Of a stretch of 49,945 bases of DNA, positions 36,387 to 44,650 are shown piece by piece. Under the pieces are notes generated by a model, which was not told the DNA's origin, made no database searches, and saw only the letters and a program-made list of their open reading frames with translations. The stretch is from NCBI RefSeq assembly GCF_012912105.1, contig NZ_QMEA01000033.1, positions 1 through 49,945 of the forward strand. The letters run 5' to 3'. The translations under genes were made by a program, and so were the position numbers. Every line of letters starts with the position of its first letter. The stretch's first letter is position 1. The stretch comes from Brasilonema sp. UFV-L1. GTDB taxonomy: Bacteria > Cyanobacteriota > Cyanobacteriia > Cyanobacteriales > Nostocaceae.

Positions 36387-36458
36387 TGGGTCGCCCGGGA
36401 TTCGAACCCGGAACTAATCGGTTAAAAGCCGAGTACTCTACCGTTGAGTTAGCGACCC
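36387..36458 (-). tRNA. trnK: tRNA-Lys(UUU)
   Basis: 72 nt on the minus strand. The acceptor is GGGTCGC/GCGACCC with discriminator A (36387). The D-arm is ACTC-AACGGTA-GAGT, and the anticodon loop CTTTTAA (anticodon TTT) closes on TCGG/CCGA. The T-arm is CCGGG-TTCGAAT-CCCGG. No CCA is encoded. Confidence 0.95.
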
Positions 36459-36523
36459 TTTCTTTAAATTTGCATGACCTCAGCTATCATAGCATAACAG
36501 CAGAGGGATTTGTAAAGGGGGTA

Positions 36524-37363
36524 TTAGAAGAAATTTGCCGTCAAGCGTACAGTTGCTGTATGACAAGCTTCTGGTTCCAGCACCGTTAGATGTTCACCTG
36601 TATTGAGAGCATTGCGGGCAGCACTCCACGGTTCCAAGCAATAATAGTCTTTGCCTTTAACCGTCCAAAAGACCAGAGTAGAGTATGTATCGTCATATTC
36701 CAACGTCAATTTCAGCTTGCGGGCATTATCTGTGACTGTCGCTGATTGACCGCTTAGCTGCTTAAAAGCGACATCAATTTCATCAAGGTTGTAGTCAAAA
36801 TCACCGTTAAATGCGTGAATTTCCTTGGTTGCTTTGTCTTGGTACTCTTGCGAGGGTATTTCAAACTTGAGTTGATTTTTATCCACTGTTAAAAAGTAAG
36901 GATGGAAGCCTGCAGAGAAAGGCATTCGTTCAGTGGAAAGATTAGTGTACTTCTGGCTGATTTCTAATGTATTGCCCTGGATTTGATAAGTAAAAGCGAC
37001 TTTAAAGTCAAAAGGATAAACTGCTCGTGTTTGTTCGTTGCTATTTAAAACTAAGGTGAGGCTAGCTTTTTCTGGAGTTATGTGGTTTTCTTCTGTTAAT
37101 TCCCAAGGCAAATCACGGGCAAAGCCGTGTTGTTTGAGAGTGTATTGCTTGCCGTTGAGAGTGTAAGTGTCATTCACTAAGTTCCCACAGATAGGAAACA
37201 AAATTGGAATTCCACCTCTTATGCTCAATTGAGGATTCGCAAAACGTTCTTCATCCAGGTAAAGAATTTCTTGATCCTGTACTCGCCAGCTAATGATAAT
37301 ACCACCTCTTTCTGGTATAACCTCTAGCCGGGACTGATTTGTTTGAATGGAAACTTTATTCAT
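36524..37363 (-). CDS. Aldose 1-epimerase family protein
   Basis: 279 residues from ATG 37363; the frame is open further upstream, but MNKVSIQTNQSRLEVIPERG is where the family begins. A galactose-mutarotase-like fold is indicated by GGIPILFPICGNL, FARDLPWEL, FSAGFHPYF (catalytic His) and EPWSAARNAL with ECT-like LEPEACHTATV at the end. Members convert the alpha and beta anomers of hexoses or, in the YeaD group, of glucose-6-phosphate; GGIPILFPICG is common in both. A hairpin separates it from pdhA. Confidence 0.85.
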   Translation of the reverse strand: MNKVSIQTNQSRLEVIPERGGIIISWRVQDQEILYLDEERFANPQLSIRGGIPILFPICGNLVNDTYTLNGKQYTLKQHGFARDLPWELTEENHITPEKASLTLVLNSNEQTRAVYPFDFKVAFTYQIQGNTLEISQKYTNLSTERMPFSAGFHPYFLTVDKNQLKFEIPSQEYQDKATKEIHAFNGDFDYNLDEIDVAFKQLSGQSATVTDNARKLKLTLEYDDTYSTLVFWTVKGKDYYCLEPWSAARNALNTGEHLTVLEPEACHTATVRLTANFF

Positions 37364-37420
37364 GGCACTGCTATGGTTGGAGTGTGCTGGCAAATACGTT
37401 TTCAGTCTTAAGTTTAGAAT

Positions 37421-37445
37421 GCTGAGTGTCTTGTTAACACTCAGC
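37421..37445 (-). terminator. Hairpin after pdhA
   Basis: GCTGAGTGT (37421-37429) and ACACTCAGC (37437-37445) form a perfect 9-bp stem between the pdhA stop and the epimerase start. The T-run is poor. Confidence 0.45.
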
Positions 37446-37458
37446 ACTTCAAGACTTT

Positions 37459-38496
37459 TTATTCATCTTCAGCAAACACAAAGCGATACAATTCGCTAGG
37501 GTTAGGTTCGGGACTAGCAAGGGCAAATTGCACAGCTTCGTCGATAACTTGTTGCACTTGTCGGTCAATTGCCTTAAGTTCTTCCTCAGAAGTCAGGTTT
37601 TGCTCGACCAGATAAGCAGCAAATCTCTTAATTGGGTCACGAGCAAACCAAAACTCTTTTTCAGTCTTGCTTCGCAGTTCATCTGGATCAGCCAAAGAGT
37701 GACCCCGGAAACGGTAAGTTAGTGCTTCAATTAAAGTGGGACCATCTCCTGCACGAGCACGGGCTACTGCTTCCTGCGCGACTGCTCGCACTGCCAGAAT
37801 ATCCATACCGTCTACTTCGACTCCAGGCATGTTAAATACATTGGCTTTTCGATAAATCTCTGGTTGGGAAGTCGCCCGTTCGTGAGCCATGCCGATCGCC
37901 CACTTATTATTTTCTACCACGAAAAGAATTGGCAATTTCCATAGCGCTGCCATATTCAACGTCTCGAAAAACTGACCGTTATTAGCTGCCCCATCGCCAA
38001 AAAAGCAAGCGGTCACTTGGTCAGCACTTTCATCACCTAACACTTCGCGGCGGTATTTCGTTTGAAAAGCCGCCCCAGCAGCAACGGGAATACCCTCAGC
38101 CACAAATGCATAACCACCGAGCATACGATGTTCGCTAGAAAACATATGCATCGAACCACCACGCCCTTTGCTGCACCCTGTGGCTTTACCAAATAACTCT
38201 GCCATCACTTCTTTTGCAGGAACTCCCGCACTCAGACCATGAACGTGGTCGCGGTAAGTGCTACACACGAAATCTTCACCTGGTCGCATCGCTCCTTTAA
38301 CGATACCGCTGGATACGGCTTCTTGACCGTTGTACAGGTGGACAAAACCAAACATTTTGCCTCTGTAGTACATCTCGGCACACTTGTCTTCAAAGGTACG
38401 TCCTAGTACCATGTCCTCGTACAACAGCAATCCTTCTTCTTTGGTTATTTGTACGGTAGCCGCATCAAATTTGGGTAATGTGCGTTCTTGAGCCAT
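37459..38496 (-). CDS. pdhA: Pyruvate dehydrogenase E1 component, alpha subunit
   Basis: 345 residues. With PdhB it decarboxylates pyruvate using thiamine diphosphate and passes the acetyl group to E2. TPP/Mg motif: [15 protein letters not shown]...VVENN. The [23 protein letters not shown] and [16 protein letters not shown] segments are typical of E1 alpha; the last is the loop that in mitochondria carries the phosphorylated serines. The sequence is intact with a normal cyanobacterial length. PdhB is not in the window, as is common in cyanobacteria. Upstream 38497-38848 has no gene. Confidence 0.96.
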   Translation of the reverse strand: MAQERTLPKFDAATVQITKEEGLLLYEDMVLGRTFEDKCAEMYYRGKMFGFVHLYNGQEAVSSGIVKGAMRPGEDFVCSTYRDHVHGLSAGVPAKEVMAELFGKATGCSKGRGGSMHMFSSEHRMLGGYAFVAEGIPVAAGAAFQTKYRREVLGDESADQVTACFFGDGAANNGQFFETLNMAALWKLPILFVVENNKWAIGMAHERATSQPEIYRKANVFNMPGVEVDGMDILAVRAVAQEAVARARAGDGPTLIEALTYRFRGHSLADPDELRSKTEKEFWFARDPIKRFAAYLVEQNLTSEEELKAIDRQVQQVIDEAVQFALASPEPNPSELYRFVFAEDE

Positions 38497-38848
38497 TATT
38501 TTGTGAGTATTCCTGTTGTAAAACTTAAAGTTACGATTTGAGGTAAGTTGCGCTCATGCAGCGTAAGCTTTTAAAAAGATAGCGTTTAAAGGAGTCAATA
38601 ATCAAATTCATTTTATTGCTGTTGTCCATCCAATTCCACAGCAATTGGTAGTATGCCAACCTTGGTCTATAGACTACCTACCAAAATAGCTTGTTTTCTG
38701 CATATTTACTAACAATTTCGGAAAATGCTCCCAAAATCAGTATTTTTATGTAGATTATTGTAATCAAAGAATAACTTATGATAAACTGGGGTTCGCCGTA
38801 TGTTAGCAAACCTTTCAAGTGGCACTTCTCTGACGAGGTCTTACACGA

Positions 38849-39305
38849 AAAAAATGGGGAAGGTTCCAAGCCCCACGATTTATCATGGGGTCGAATTTGC
38901 CGCAAAAAATTGGGCAGGCTTAATAAGAACGAGTACGCGACTACGACGACAGATCAACAAGACCTTTGCGAAGCGTCCCCTTCGGGACTAGCCTGCCCAA
39001 TTTTTCAGGATCAGGCTCCGGGACAACACAGATCAATATATAAACCTTCCCCATTTTTTAGGGGACAAATGCGTGACCATATGCTGGAGAAAGTCCGTCT
39101 AAATCAGTTGCAGGAATGGTGGCGCTGTACATCCCAAAAAGAGAATAAAGGAATACTCCTGCAAACCAACTGTTATTTATACTGTTATCGAAGACACTGT
39201 AGCCATTTTTTGGTGACGCATTGTCCCCTAGAAATGGGCAGGCTTAATACGATATGCGTCTTGTCCCCACGATTAATCATGGGGCTTCAAAGCCTGCCCA
39301 TTTCT
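38849..39305. repeat. Cluster of four long hairpins with two embedded small hairpins
   Basis: Stem 1: 38849-38865 with 39043-39059, 17 bp and perfect (AAAAAATGGGGAAGGTT). Stem 2, inside it: 38905-38920 with 38990-39005, 16 bp and perfect (AAAAATTGGGCAGGCT). Stem 3: 39060-39079 with 39211-39229, near-perfect. Stem 4: 39230-39245 with 39290-39305, 16 bp and perfect (AGAAATGGGCAGGCTT). Two near-identical mini-hairpins, CCCCACGATTTATCATGGGG (38871-38890) and CCCCACGATTAATCATGGGG (39265-39284), lie inside stems 1 and 4. The layout is ordered, not random, and no protein gene fits it. The final 39306-39571 is AT-rich and leads into zipN. Confidence 0.85.
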
Positions 39306-39571
39306 TACGTGTTAGACCCCGTGAATCAAATAGCTTCTTATTTAGATAAACCAAAAATAGTAAAAATTATCTTAAAAAGACGGGATACTTATCAGCTTAA
39401 GCAAAAGACTAGTACTATAGCAAAATTCTATCATTGTAAGAACACGAGTAAAGTTGTTGCAAAACATACTTATAGTAGTGTGAGAGTGATAGGTTATGGT
39501 TATGGCACTTTTTTACAAGCCTGGAATACTCTAGGAGAACTATATTGAATGTGCTGCAGGGGAAATGAGCC

Positions 39572-41887
39572 GTGCAAATTCCGCTAGATTACTACAGAAT
39601 TTTAGGGATACCAATGGCGGCAAGTGAGGAGCAGTTGCGGCAGGCATATAGCGATCGCGTGGTGCAATTGCCGCGTCGTGAGTATTCCCAAGCAGCAATT
39701 ACATCTCGAAAAAATCTCATAGAAGAAGCTTACGTGGTTCTCTCTAATCCAAAAGAGCGTAAAACATACGATCAGCTTTATCTTGCCCATGCCTATGGTT
39801 CTGACAGCCATCAGGGTGGAGCTGTTGCTGTTGAAAGTCGCACGCAAAGTCATCTTGGTGATGTTGATTCTCAAACTCTAAGTATTGACATTTCCCAAGA
39901 TGAATTAGTAGGTGCTTTATTGATTTTGCAAGAGCTTGGGGAATATGAACTTGTTCTCAAGCTGGGTCATCCGTACCTAGTGAATAGAAATGGTACAAGC
40001 AGTGCCCTAAGTGGTACAGAGGATAGAGACGGAGTTTCTTATCCTGATGAACGTCTAGACGTTGTACTTACGGTTTCCCTGGCGTGTTTAGAACTGGGTC
40101 GCGAGCAATGGCAGCAAGGTCACTACGAAAATGCTGCGATTTCCCTAGAGACTGGAGAAGAACTTTTAGCACGTGAAGGGTTATTTTCCAGCGTGCGATC
40201 GGAAATCCAGTCTGACTTGTATAGATTGCGACCTTATCGTATTTTAGAATTACTTGCGCTACCTGAAGAACAGACCACCGAACGAAAACAAGGGTTGCAA
40301 TTATTACACGCTCTTTTAGATGAGCGTGGTGGTATTGATGGTACAGGAAACGATAAATCTGGTCTAAGTACAGATGATTTTCTAAGATTTATTCAGCAAC
40401 TGCGTAACTACTTGAGTGTTACCGAGCAGCATAAACTCTTTGAAGTCGAAAGCAAGCGCCCCTCAGGAGTCGCCACGTATTTAGCAGTTTATGCTTTGAT
40501 CGCGCGCGGGTTTGCCCAGCGTCAACCTGCATTAATTCGTCAAGCAAGGCAAATGCTGCTCCGCCTGGGTAGACGTCAAGATGTACATTTAGAACAGTCG
40601 CTTTGTGCGCTTTTATTGGGGCAAACAGAAGAAGCAAGTCGTGCTTTGGAACTCTCGCAGGAGTATGAGGCTCTGGCTTTTATTCGGGAAAATTCTCAAG
40701 ATTCCCCAGATCTCTTACCAGGACTGTGTTTATACGGAGAACGCTGGTTGCAAAATGAAGTGTTTCCAAACTTTCGAGATTTGGTAGAGCAATCAGCTTC
40801 CCTGAAAGATTATTTTGCCAATCAACAGGTGCAAGCTTATTTAGAAGATTTGCCTACAGAAGCAGAACCCGCAGAGCCAGCAACTGGAATCAACCGACAG
40901 TCTTTCCAAACACACCAGACCACTCGTCAGAGTCGCCGCAATCATTCCAATAATAATTCTACCAATAATTCCAAAGTCATTGAGGGACAATTTCCAACTC
41001 AAAAAACTCTTAACTCACAAACATCACCCACATCAACCTTTTCCTCACCCAGTTATACAATATCGTCGAATTCATCAAGTACTGGAAGTTCACAAGCCGA
41101 AACACCTGTCGCACCACCTCCGAACATAAATGCTTCTGCTAAGGGAACTGACCAAAACTTGAATCCTCGGTTCAAACATTCCACAGCACCTCCTCAAGGA
41201 CAAACCCAGAGAAGGCGCAAACGCAGTCCATCTGCCAGTTCAGGACGTGGATCTGATCATCGTCGAGTTTTTGCTCGTACAACTCCCGCACAAATGCGGT
41301 TGATACGGATAGTGTTTGTTTCCTTGGGGAGTCTATTGGTATCGTGGTTGTTGATAACAACTTTTGGATTGTTTAAAAATCTGTTTTTCCCTGGACCGTC
41401 GTTGAAAGGTGAACAGTTATCAGTTCAGCTCAATCAACCTCCAGTCCCCATTCCTGACCAAAAGAGCAAACTACAATTACCAACAGGAAACCTCACAGAA
41501 GCTGGAGCAGAGGAAATCATTCAGGCTTGGCTAGATACCAAAGCCTTAGCTTTCGGACCTAACCACGAGATTGAGAGTTTAAAAAATATTTTAGTCGGTT
41601 CCACATTGACCAAATGGCAACGATGGGCATTACAAGAAAAGATTGATAACCGTCATCGGAAATACGAACATAGCGTCAAAGTAGAATCTTTGGAAGCCAA
41701 TCAGGCTGGTCAGCATCACGCTGCGGTAGAAGCTTCGGTGACTGAAGCGACAGAATACTATACGAATGGTCGGATAAAGAAATCAGATAACGAAAAATTA
41801 CGAGTTAGATATGAATTGGTTCGCGTAGAGGGCGCGTGGCGCATCCGGGATATGTCAGTTCTGAATAAGATAAGTATGATTTTTTAA
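39572..41887 (+). CDS. zipN: Cell-division protein ZipN/Ftn2 (ARC6-like)
   Basis: 771 residues from GTG 39572. The N-terminal degenerate J-domain (about 5-70: LDYYRILGIPMAASEEQLRQ, then AYVVLSNPKERKTYDQLY) lacks the HPD tripeptide, as is known for ZipN/ARC6. A long helical region (about 100-440) is followed by a Ser/Thr/Asn-rich linker. One membrane helix lies near 575-597 (LIRIVFVSLGSLLVSWLLIT), and the C-terminal IMS/DUF4101 domain (about 640-771) has EIIQAWLDTKALAFG and YELVRVEGAWRIRDM. ZipN tethers the FtsZ ring to the membrane and is essential in cyanobacteria. The J-like end is cytoplasmic and the IMS end periplasmic. Confidence 0.92.
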   Translation: MQIPLDYYRILGIPMAASEEQLRQAYSDRVVQLPRREYSQAAITSRKNLIEEAYVVLSNPKERKTYDQLYLAHAYGSDSHQGGAVAVESRTQSHLGDVDSQTLSIDISQDELVGALLILQELGEYELVLKLGHPYLVNRNGTSSALSGTEDRDGVSYPDERLDVVLTVSLACLELGREQWQQGHYENAAISLETGEELLAREGLFSSVRSEIQSDLYRLRPYRILELLALPEEQTTERKQGLQLLHALLDERGGIDGTGNDKSGLSTDDFLRFIQQLRNYLSVTEQHKLFEVESKRPSGVATYLAVYALIARGFAQRQPALIRQARQMLLRLGRRQDVHLEQSLCALLLGQTEEASRALELSQEYEALAFIRENSQDSPDLLPGLCLYGERWLQNEVFPNFRDLVEQSASLKDYFANQQVQAYLEDLPTEAEPAEPATGINRQSFQTHQTTRQSRRNHSNNNSTNNSKVIEGQFPTQKTLNSQTSPTSTFSSPSYTISSNSSSTGSSQAETPVAPPPNINASAKGTDQNLNPRFKHSTAPPQGQTQRRRKRSPSASSGRGSDHRRVFARTTPAQMRLIRIVFVSLGSLLVSWLLITTFGLFKNLFFPGPSLKGEQLSVQLNQPPVPIPDQKSKLQLPTGNLTEAGAEEIIQAWLDTKALAFGPNHEIESLKNILVGSTLTKWQRWALQEKIDNRHRKYEHSVKVESLEANQAGQHHAAVEASVTEATEYYTNGRIKKSDNEKLRVRYELVRVEGAWRIRDMSVLNKISMIF

Positions 41888-41972
41888 TTTGAATTTTCAA
41901 TGAGATGCTTCGCTTCTCGCCACGGCTATGTCTGGGTCACTGAACATTTTGCACTATTCTTAACAAGACCTA

Positions 41973-42041
41973 AAAAACCGGGTTTATGAACGGCAAATTA
42001 AGGTAAGGCTTGTGTTGTCATTCTCAAGTAACCCGGTTTTT
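41973..42041. repeat. Inverted repeat AAAAACCGGGTT...AACCCGGTTTTT
   Basis: Perfect 12-bp arms (41973-41984 and 42030-42041) enclose 45 bp. It is related in style to the CCCGG/CCGGG arms of the elements at 11944 and 24460, but it lacks their TCGTTGA centre. The 41888-42209 interval holds no gene. One CTTTAACCT near 42162 resembles a Pho-box half-site but is not repeated. Confidence 0.65.
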
Positions 42042-42209
42042 GACCAATCAATTTGTGAATTGCTAATTGACAATTGATAATTGTTCATTGATGTTGACCG
42101 TGGTGCAAGATATAAAGCAGTGACTAGATATGGGTAGGTTTGTGTGAGCGATTACAATTGTTCTTTAACCTAAACCCATGTACAACCAATTCAAAAAGCA
42201 TTGTTGAAT

Positions 42210-43247
42210 ATGACTTTTAAAATCCAACTTGTACCTCAGTCCCGGTGTTTTTTGACAGCAGTTTTATCTCTAACACTATGTGCTTGTAGCGCAGGTGGGA
42301 ACCAAACTTCTATCCCAGAGGCAAAGGCTGCTGGTTTATTGAGTAGCGACGTACTGATTAATGGTTCAAGTGTCATCTTCCCCATGTCTCAATTAATAGC
42401 TCAAGAGTTTATGGAGGATCATCCTGAGGTGAATGTATCTATTGGCTTATCTAATAGTACACAAGGATTGCAGAGCCTTTGCAGTGGAGAAATTGATATT
42501 GCTACTGCTTCCCGTCCGATCAAAAAATCTGAAATTGAACTGTGTGAGAAAAACAAGATTTCGTTCGTTGAAATTCCCATCGCTTTCGGTGGTATCACCG
42601 TTACTGTCAATAAAGCCAACAATTGGGCAACCTGCCTCACCCCAAAGGAGTTGGGCAAAACTTGGGAAAAAGCAGCCCAAGGCAAAATCGTCAACTGGAA
42701 ACAAGTCCGCAACGGCTATCCTGATAAACCCCTAGCACTCTATGGACTTGACAGCGAATCTGGTACATACTCTTACTTCATCCAAGCTACAGTTGGTGAA
42801 GGTGAAGGTCGCAATGACTACACTTCCAATCAAGAGCAGGATGTGCTTGTTGAGGGGGTGCGATCGGATGAGCGCAGTCTTGGTTTCCTTGCCGTTAGCT
42901 ACTACCTAAAAAATAAAGATAGCCTCAATCTTGTTGCAATTGAAAATGCCCAAGGCAAATGCGTAAAGCCAAGTCAAGAAACAATTAAAGACGGCACTTA
43001 CAACCCCTTGACTCGTCCTTTACTTTTGTATATTAACAAGGATTCTCTGCAAAAAAGATCAGCCGTTAAAGCCTTTGTTAATTACCATATTGCGACTGCA
43101 AACAGTTACTTGATTTTAAAGAGTGGGTATGTCACTTTACCAGAAAATATTCTCTTGAAGGTTCAGGCGCGTGTTGATAATGCTACCACCGGCACAATGT
43201 TTAAAAACGAGTCTTCAGTAGGTGTGAAATTAGCCGACATTTTGTAA
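42210..43247 (+). CDS. PstS/SphX-like phosphate-binding lipoprotein
   Basis: 345 residues from ATG 42210 (TTG 42201 is in frame). A lipoprotein signal ends in LCAC26. The PstS-type fold shows INGSSVIFPMSQLIAQEFME, the anion-binding segment GEIDIATASRPIKKSE, ITVTVNKAN, LYGLDSESGTYSYF and RSLGFLAVSYYLKN. It probably binds phosphate in the periplasm. The SphX group of orphan, Pho-regulated binding proteins is the nearest relative I can name, but another oxyanion is possible. No pstCAB genes are adjacent. Same strand as, and 69 bp before, the UrtA-like gene. Confidence 0.82.
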   Translation: MTFKIQLVPQSRCFLTAVLSLTLCACSAGGNQTSIPEAKAAGLLSSDVLINGSSVIFPMSQLIAQEFMEDHPEVNVSIGLSNSTQGLQSLCSGEIDIATASRPIKKSEIELCEKNKISFVEIPIAFGGITVTVNKANNWATCLTPKELGKTWEKAAQGKIVNWKQVRNGYPDKPLALYGLDSESGTYSYFIQATVGEGEGRNDYTSNQEQDVLVEGVRSDERSLGFLAVSYYLKNKDSLNLVAIENAQGKCVKPSQETIKDGTYNPLTRPLLLYINKDSLQKRSAVKAFVNYHIATANSYLILKSGYVTLPENILLKVQARVDNATTGTMFKNESSVGVKLADIL

Positions 43248-43316
43248 AAATACTGTTTGTGAGAGCAGATTAATTATTACTCTATCTAAATTATGTGAGC
43301 TTGATCGAAAACAATT

Positions 43317-44627
43317 ATGCCTAGACAATTTCGGCGACGGAAATTTTTGTTCTTTGGGGCGGCTGTCTTAAATAGCATTCTTTTAAAAGCTTGTCAAACG
43401 ACTAGCACAAACGAATCAGAGAAGACTTCAGGAAGTGCTAGCGCCCAAGAAGGTAAGAGCAAAGATACAATTAAAGTCGGTATCCTCCACTCCCTCACTG
43501 GCACGGTGGCGATTAGCGAAATCGCAATGGTGGAAGCACAAAAGCTTGCTATTAAAGAAATTAATGCTGCAGGAGGAGTTCTGGGAAAGCAAATTGAAGT
43601 CATCCTTGAAGATGGAGCTTCTGACTGGGATGTGTTTAAAGTAAAAGCCGAAAAGCTAATCGAGCAAGACAAAGTTGTTACCGTTTTCGGTTGCTGGACT
43701 TCTGCTAGTCGCAAGGCGGTTCTTGATGTTTTTGAATCAAGAAATCATCTGCTTTGGTATCCTGGACTGTACGAAGGTCAAGAATGTTCCAAAAATGTTT
43801 TTTATACAGGGGGAGCACCGAACCAGCAAATTGAGCCTGCAGTTGATTGGCTCCTCAAAAACAAGGGAAAAGAGTTTTTTTTGGTAGGCTCTGACTATGT
43901 TTACCCTCGCACCGTCAATGCTATTGTTAAAAAGCAACTTGAAGCTAGAAATGGTCTAACTGTTGGCGAAGAGTACCAACCGCTGGGCAGCAAGGAGTTT
44001 ACCTCTATTATCGCTAAAATCAAAAAGGACTTGCCAAACGGCGGTGTAATTTTTAATACGGTCGTTGGTGATAGCAACATAGCTTTTTTCAAATTGATGA
44101 AGAGTGCTGGACTTAAAGCGGACAAGTATCCAGTCATGTCACTTGTTATTGGTGAAGAAGAAGTCCGGCAGATTGGTAAAGATATTCTCCTTGGTCATTA
44201 CGCCTGTTGGAACTACTTTCAAACTGTGGAAACGCCTGTGAATAAGCAGTGGGTGAAAAACTTCAAAGCCGAGTACGGAGTCGATACAAGGACAACCGAC
44301 CCGATGGAAGCTGCCTACATTATGGTTTACCTCTGGAAGCAAGCTGTGGAAAAAGCCGGAACTGCTGACGATTTAGAAAAAGTGCGGCTTGCGGCAATTG
44401 GTCAACAGTTTAATGCACCTGCTGGTTTGGTGACTATGCAAGCTAACCATCATCTTTCCAAGACTGTATATATTGGTCAAGTTAGAAATGATGGTCTGTT
44501 TGATATCGTTTGGTCTACAGGTAAACCAATTGACCCACAGCCTTGGAACCAATTCATATCTGCTACTAAAGGTTATGCCTGTGACTGGTCTGACCCAAGT
44601 AAGGGAGGTAAATTCAAGGTAAAATGA
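43317..44627 (+). CDS. UrtA-like (urea/short-chain amide) periplasmic binding protein
   Basis: 436 residues. The N-terminus has a twin-arginine-like RRRKFLFFGAAV and a lipobox-like LLKAC26. The type I periplasmic fold of the UrtA/AmiC/FmdD group has TIKVGILHSLTGTVAISEIA, VTVFGCWTSASRKAVLDVFE, LLWYPGLYEGQECS, VFYTGGAPNQQIEPAVDWLL and DPMEAAYIMVYLWKQA. These segments are diagnostic for urea or amide binding. No urtBCDE genes are present, so either it feeds a transporter elsewhere or acts as a sensor. It converges, with only 23 bp between stops, on the Cache-channel gene. Confidence 0.88.
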   Translation: MPRQFRRRKFLFFGAAVLNSILLKACQTTSTNESEKTSGSASAQEGKSKDTIKVGILHSLTGTVAISEIAMVEAQKLAIKEINAAGGVLGKQIEVILEDGASDWDVFKVKAEKLIEQDKVVTVFGCWTSASRKAVLDVFESRNHLLWYPGLYEGQECSKNVFYTGGAPNQQIEPAVDWLLKNKGKEFFLVGSDYVYPRTVNAIVKKQLEARNGLTVGEEYQPLGSKEFTSIIAKIKKDLPNGGVIFNTVVGDSNIAFFKLMKSAGLKADKYPVMSLVIGEEEVRQIGKDILLGHYACWNYFQTVETPVNKQWVKNFKAEYGVDTRTTDPMEAAYIMVYLWKQAVEKAGTADDLEKVRLAAIGQQFNAPAGLVTMQANHHLSKTVYIGQVRNDGLFDIVWSTGKPIDPQPWNQFISATKGYACDWSDPSKGGKFKVK

Positions 44628-44650
44628 GCAGGACTTTAGTTCAGAGGCAA

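Noticed and set aside
38778-39548. 256-codon open frame across the hairpin cluster
   Set aside because: Its sequence is a translation of the inverted repeats, has no family resemblance, rich Cys/His/Trp noise and no ribosome-binding site; the DNA structure explains the openness.
42150-42180. Pho box upstream of the PstS-like gene
   Set aside because: Only one CTTTAACCT-like unit is visible; a functional site needs tandem units with about 3-nt spacing.
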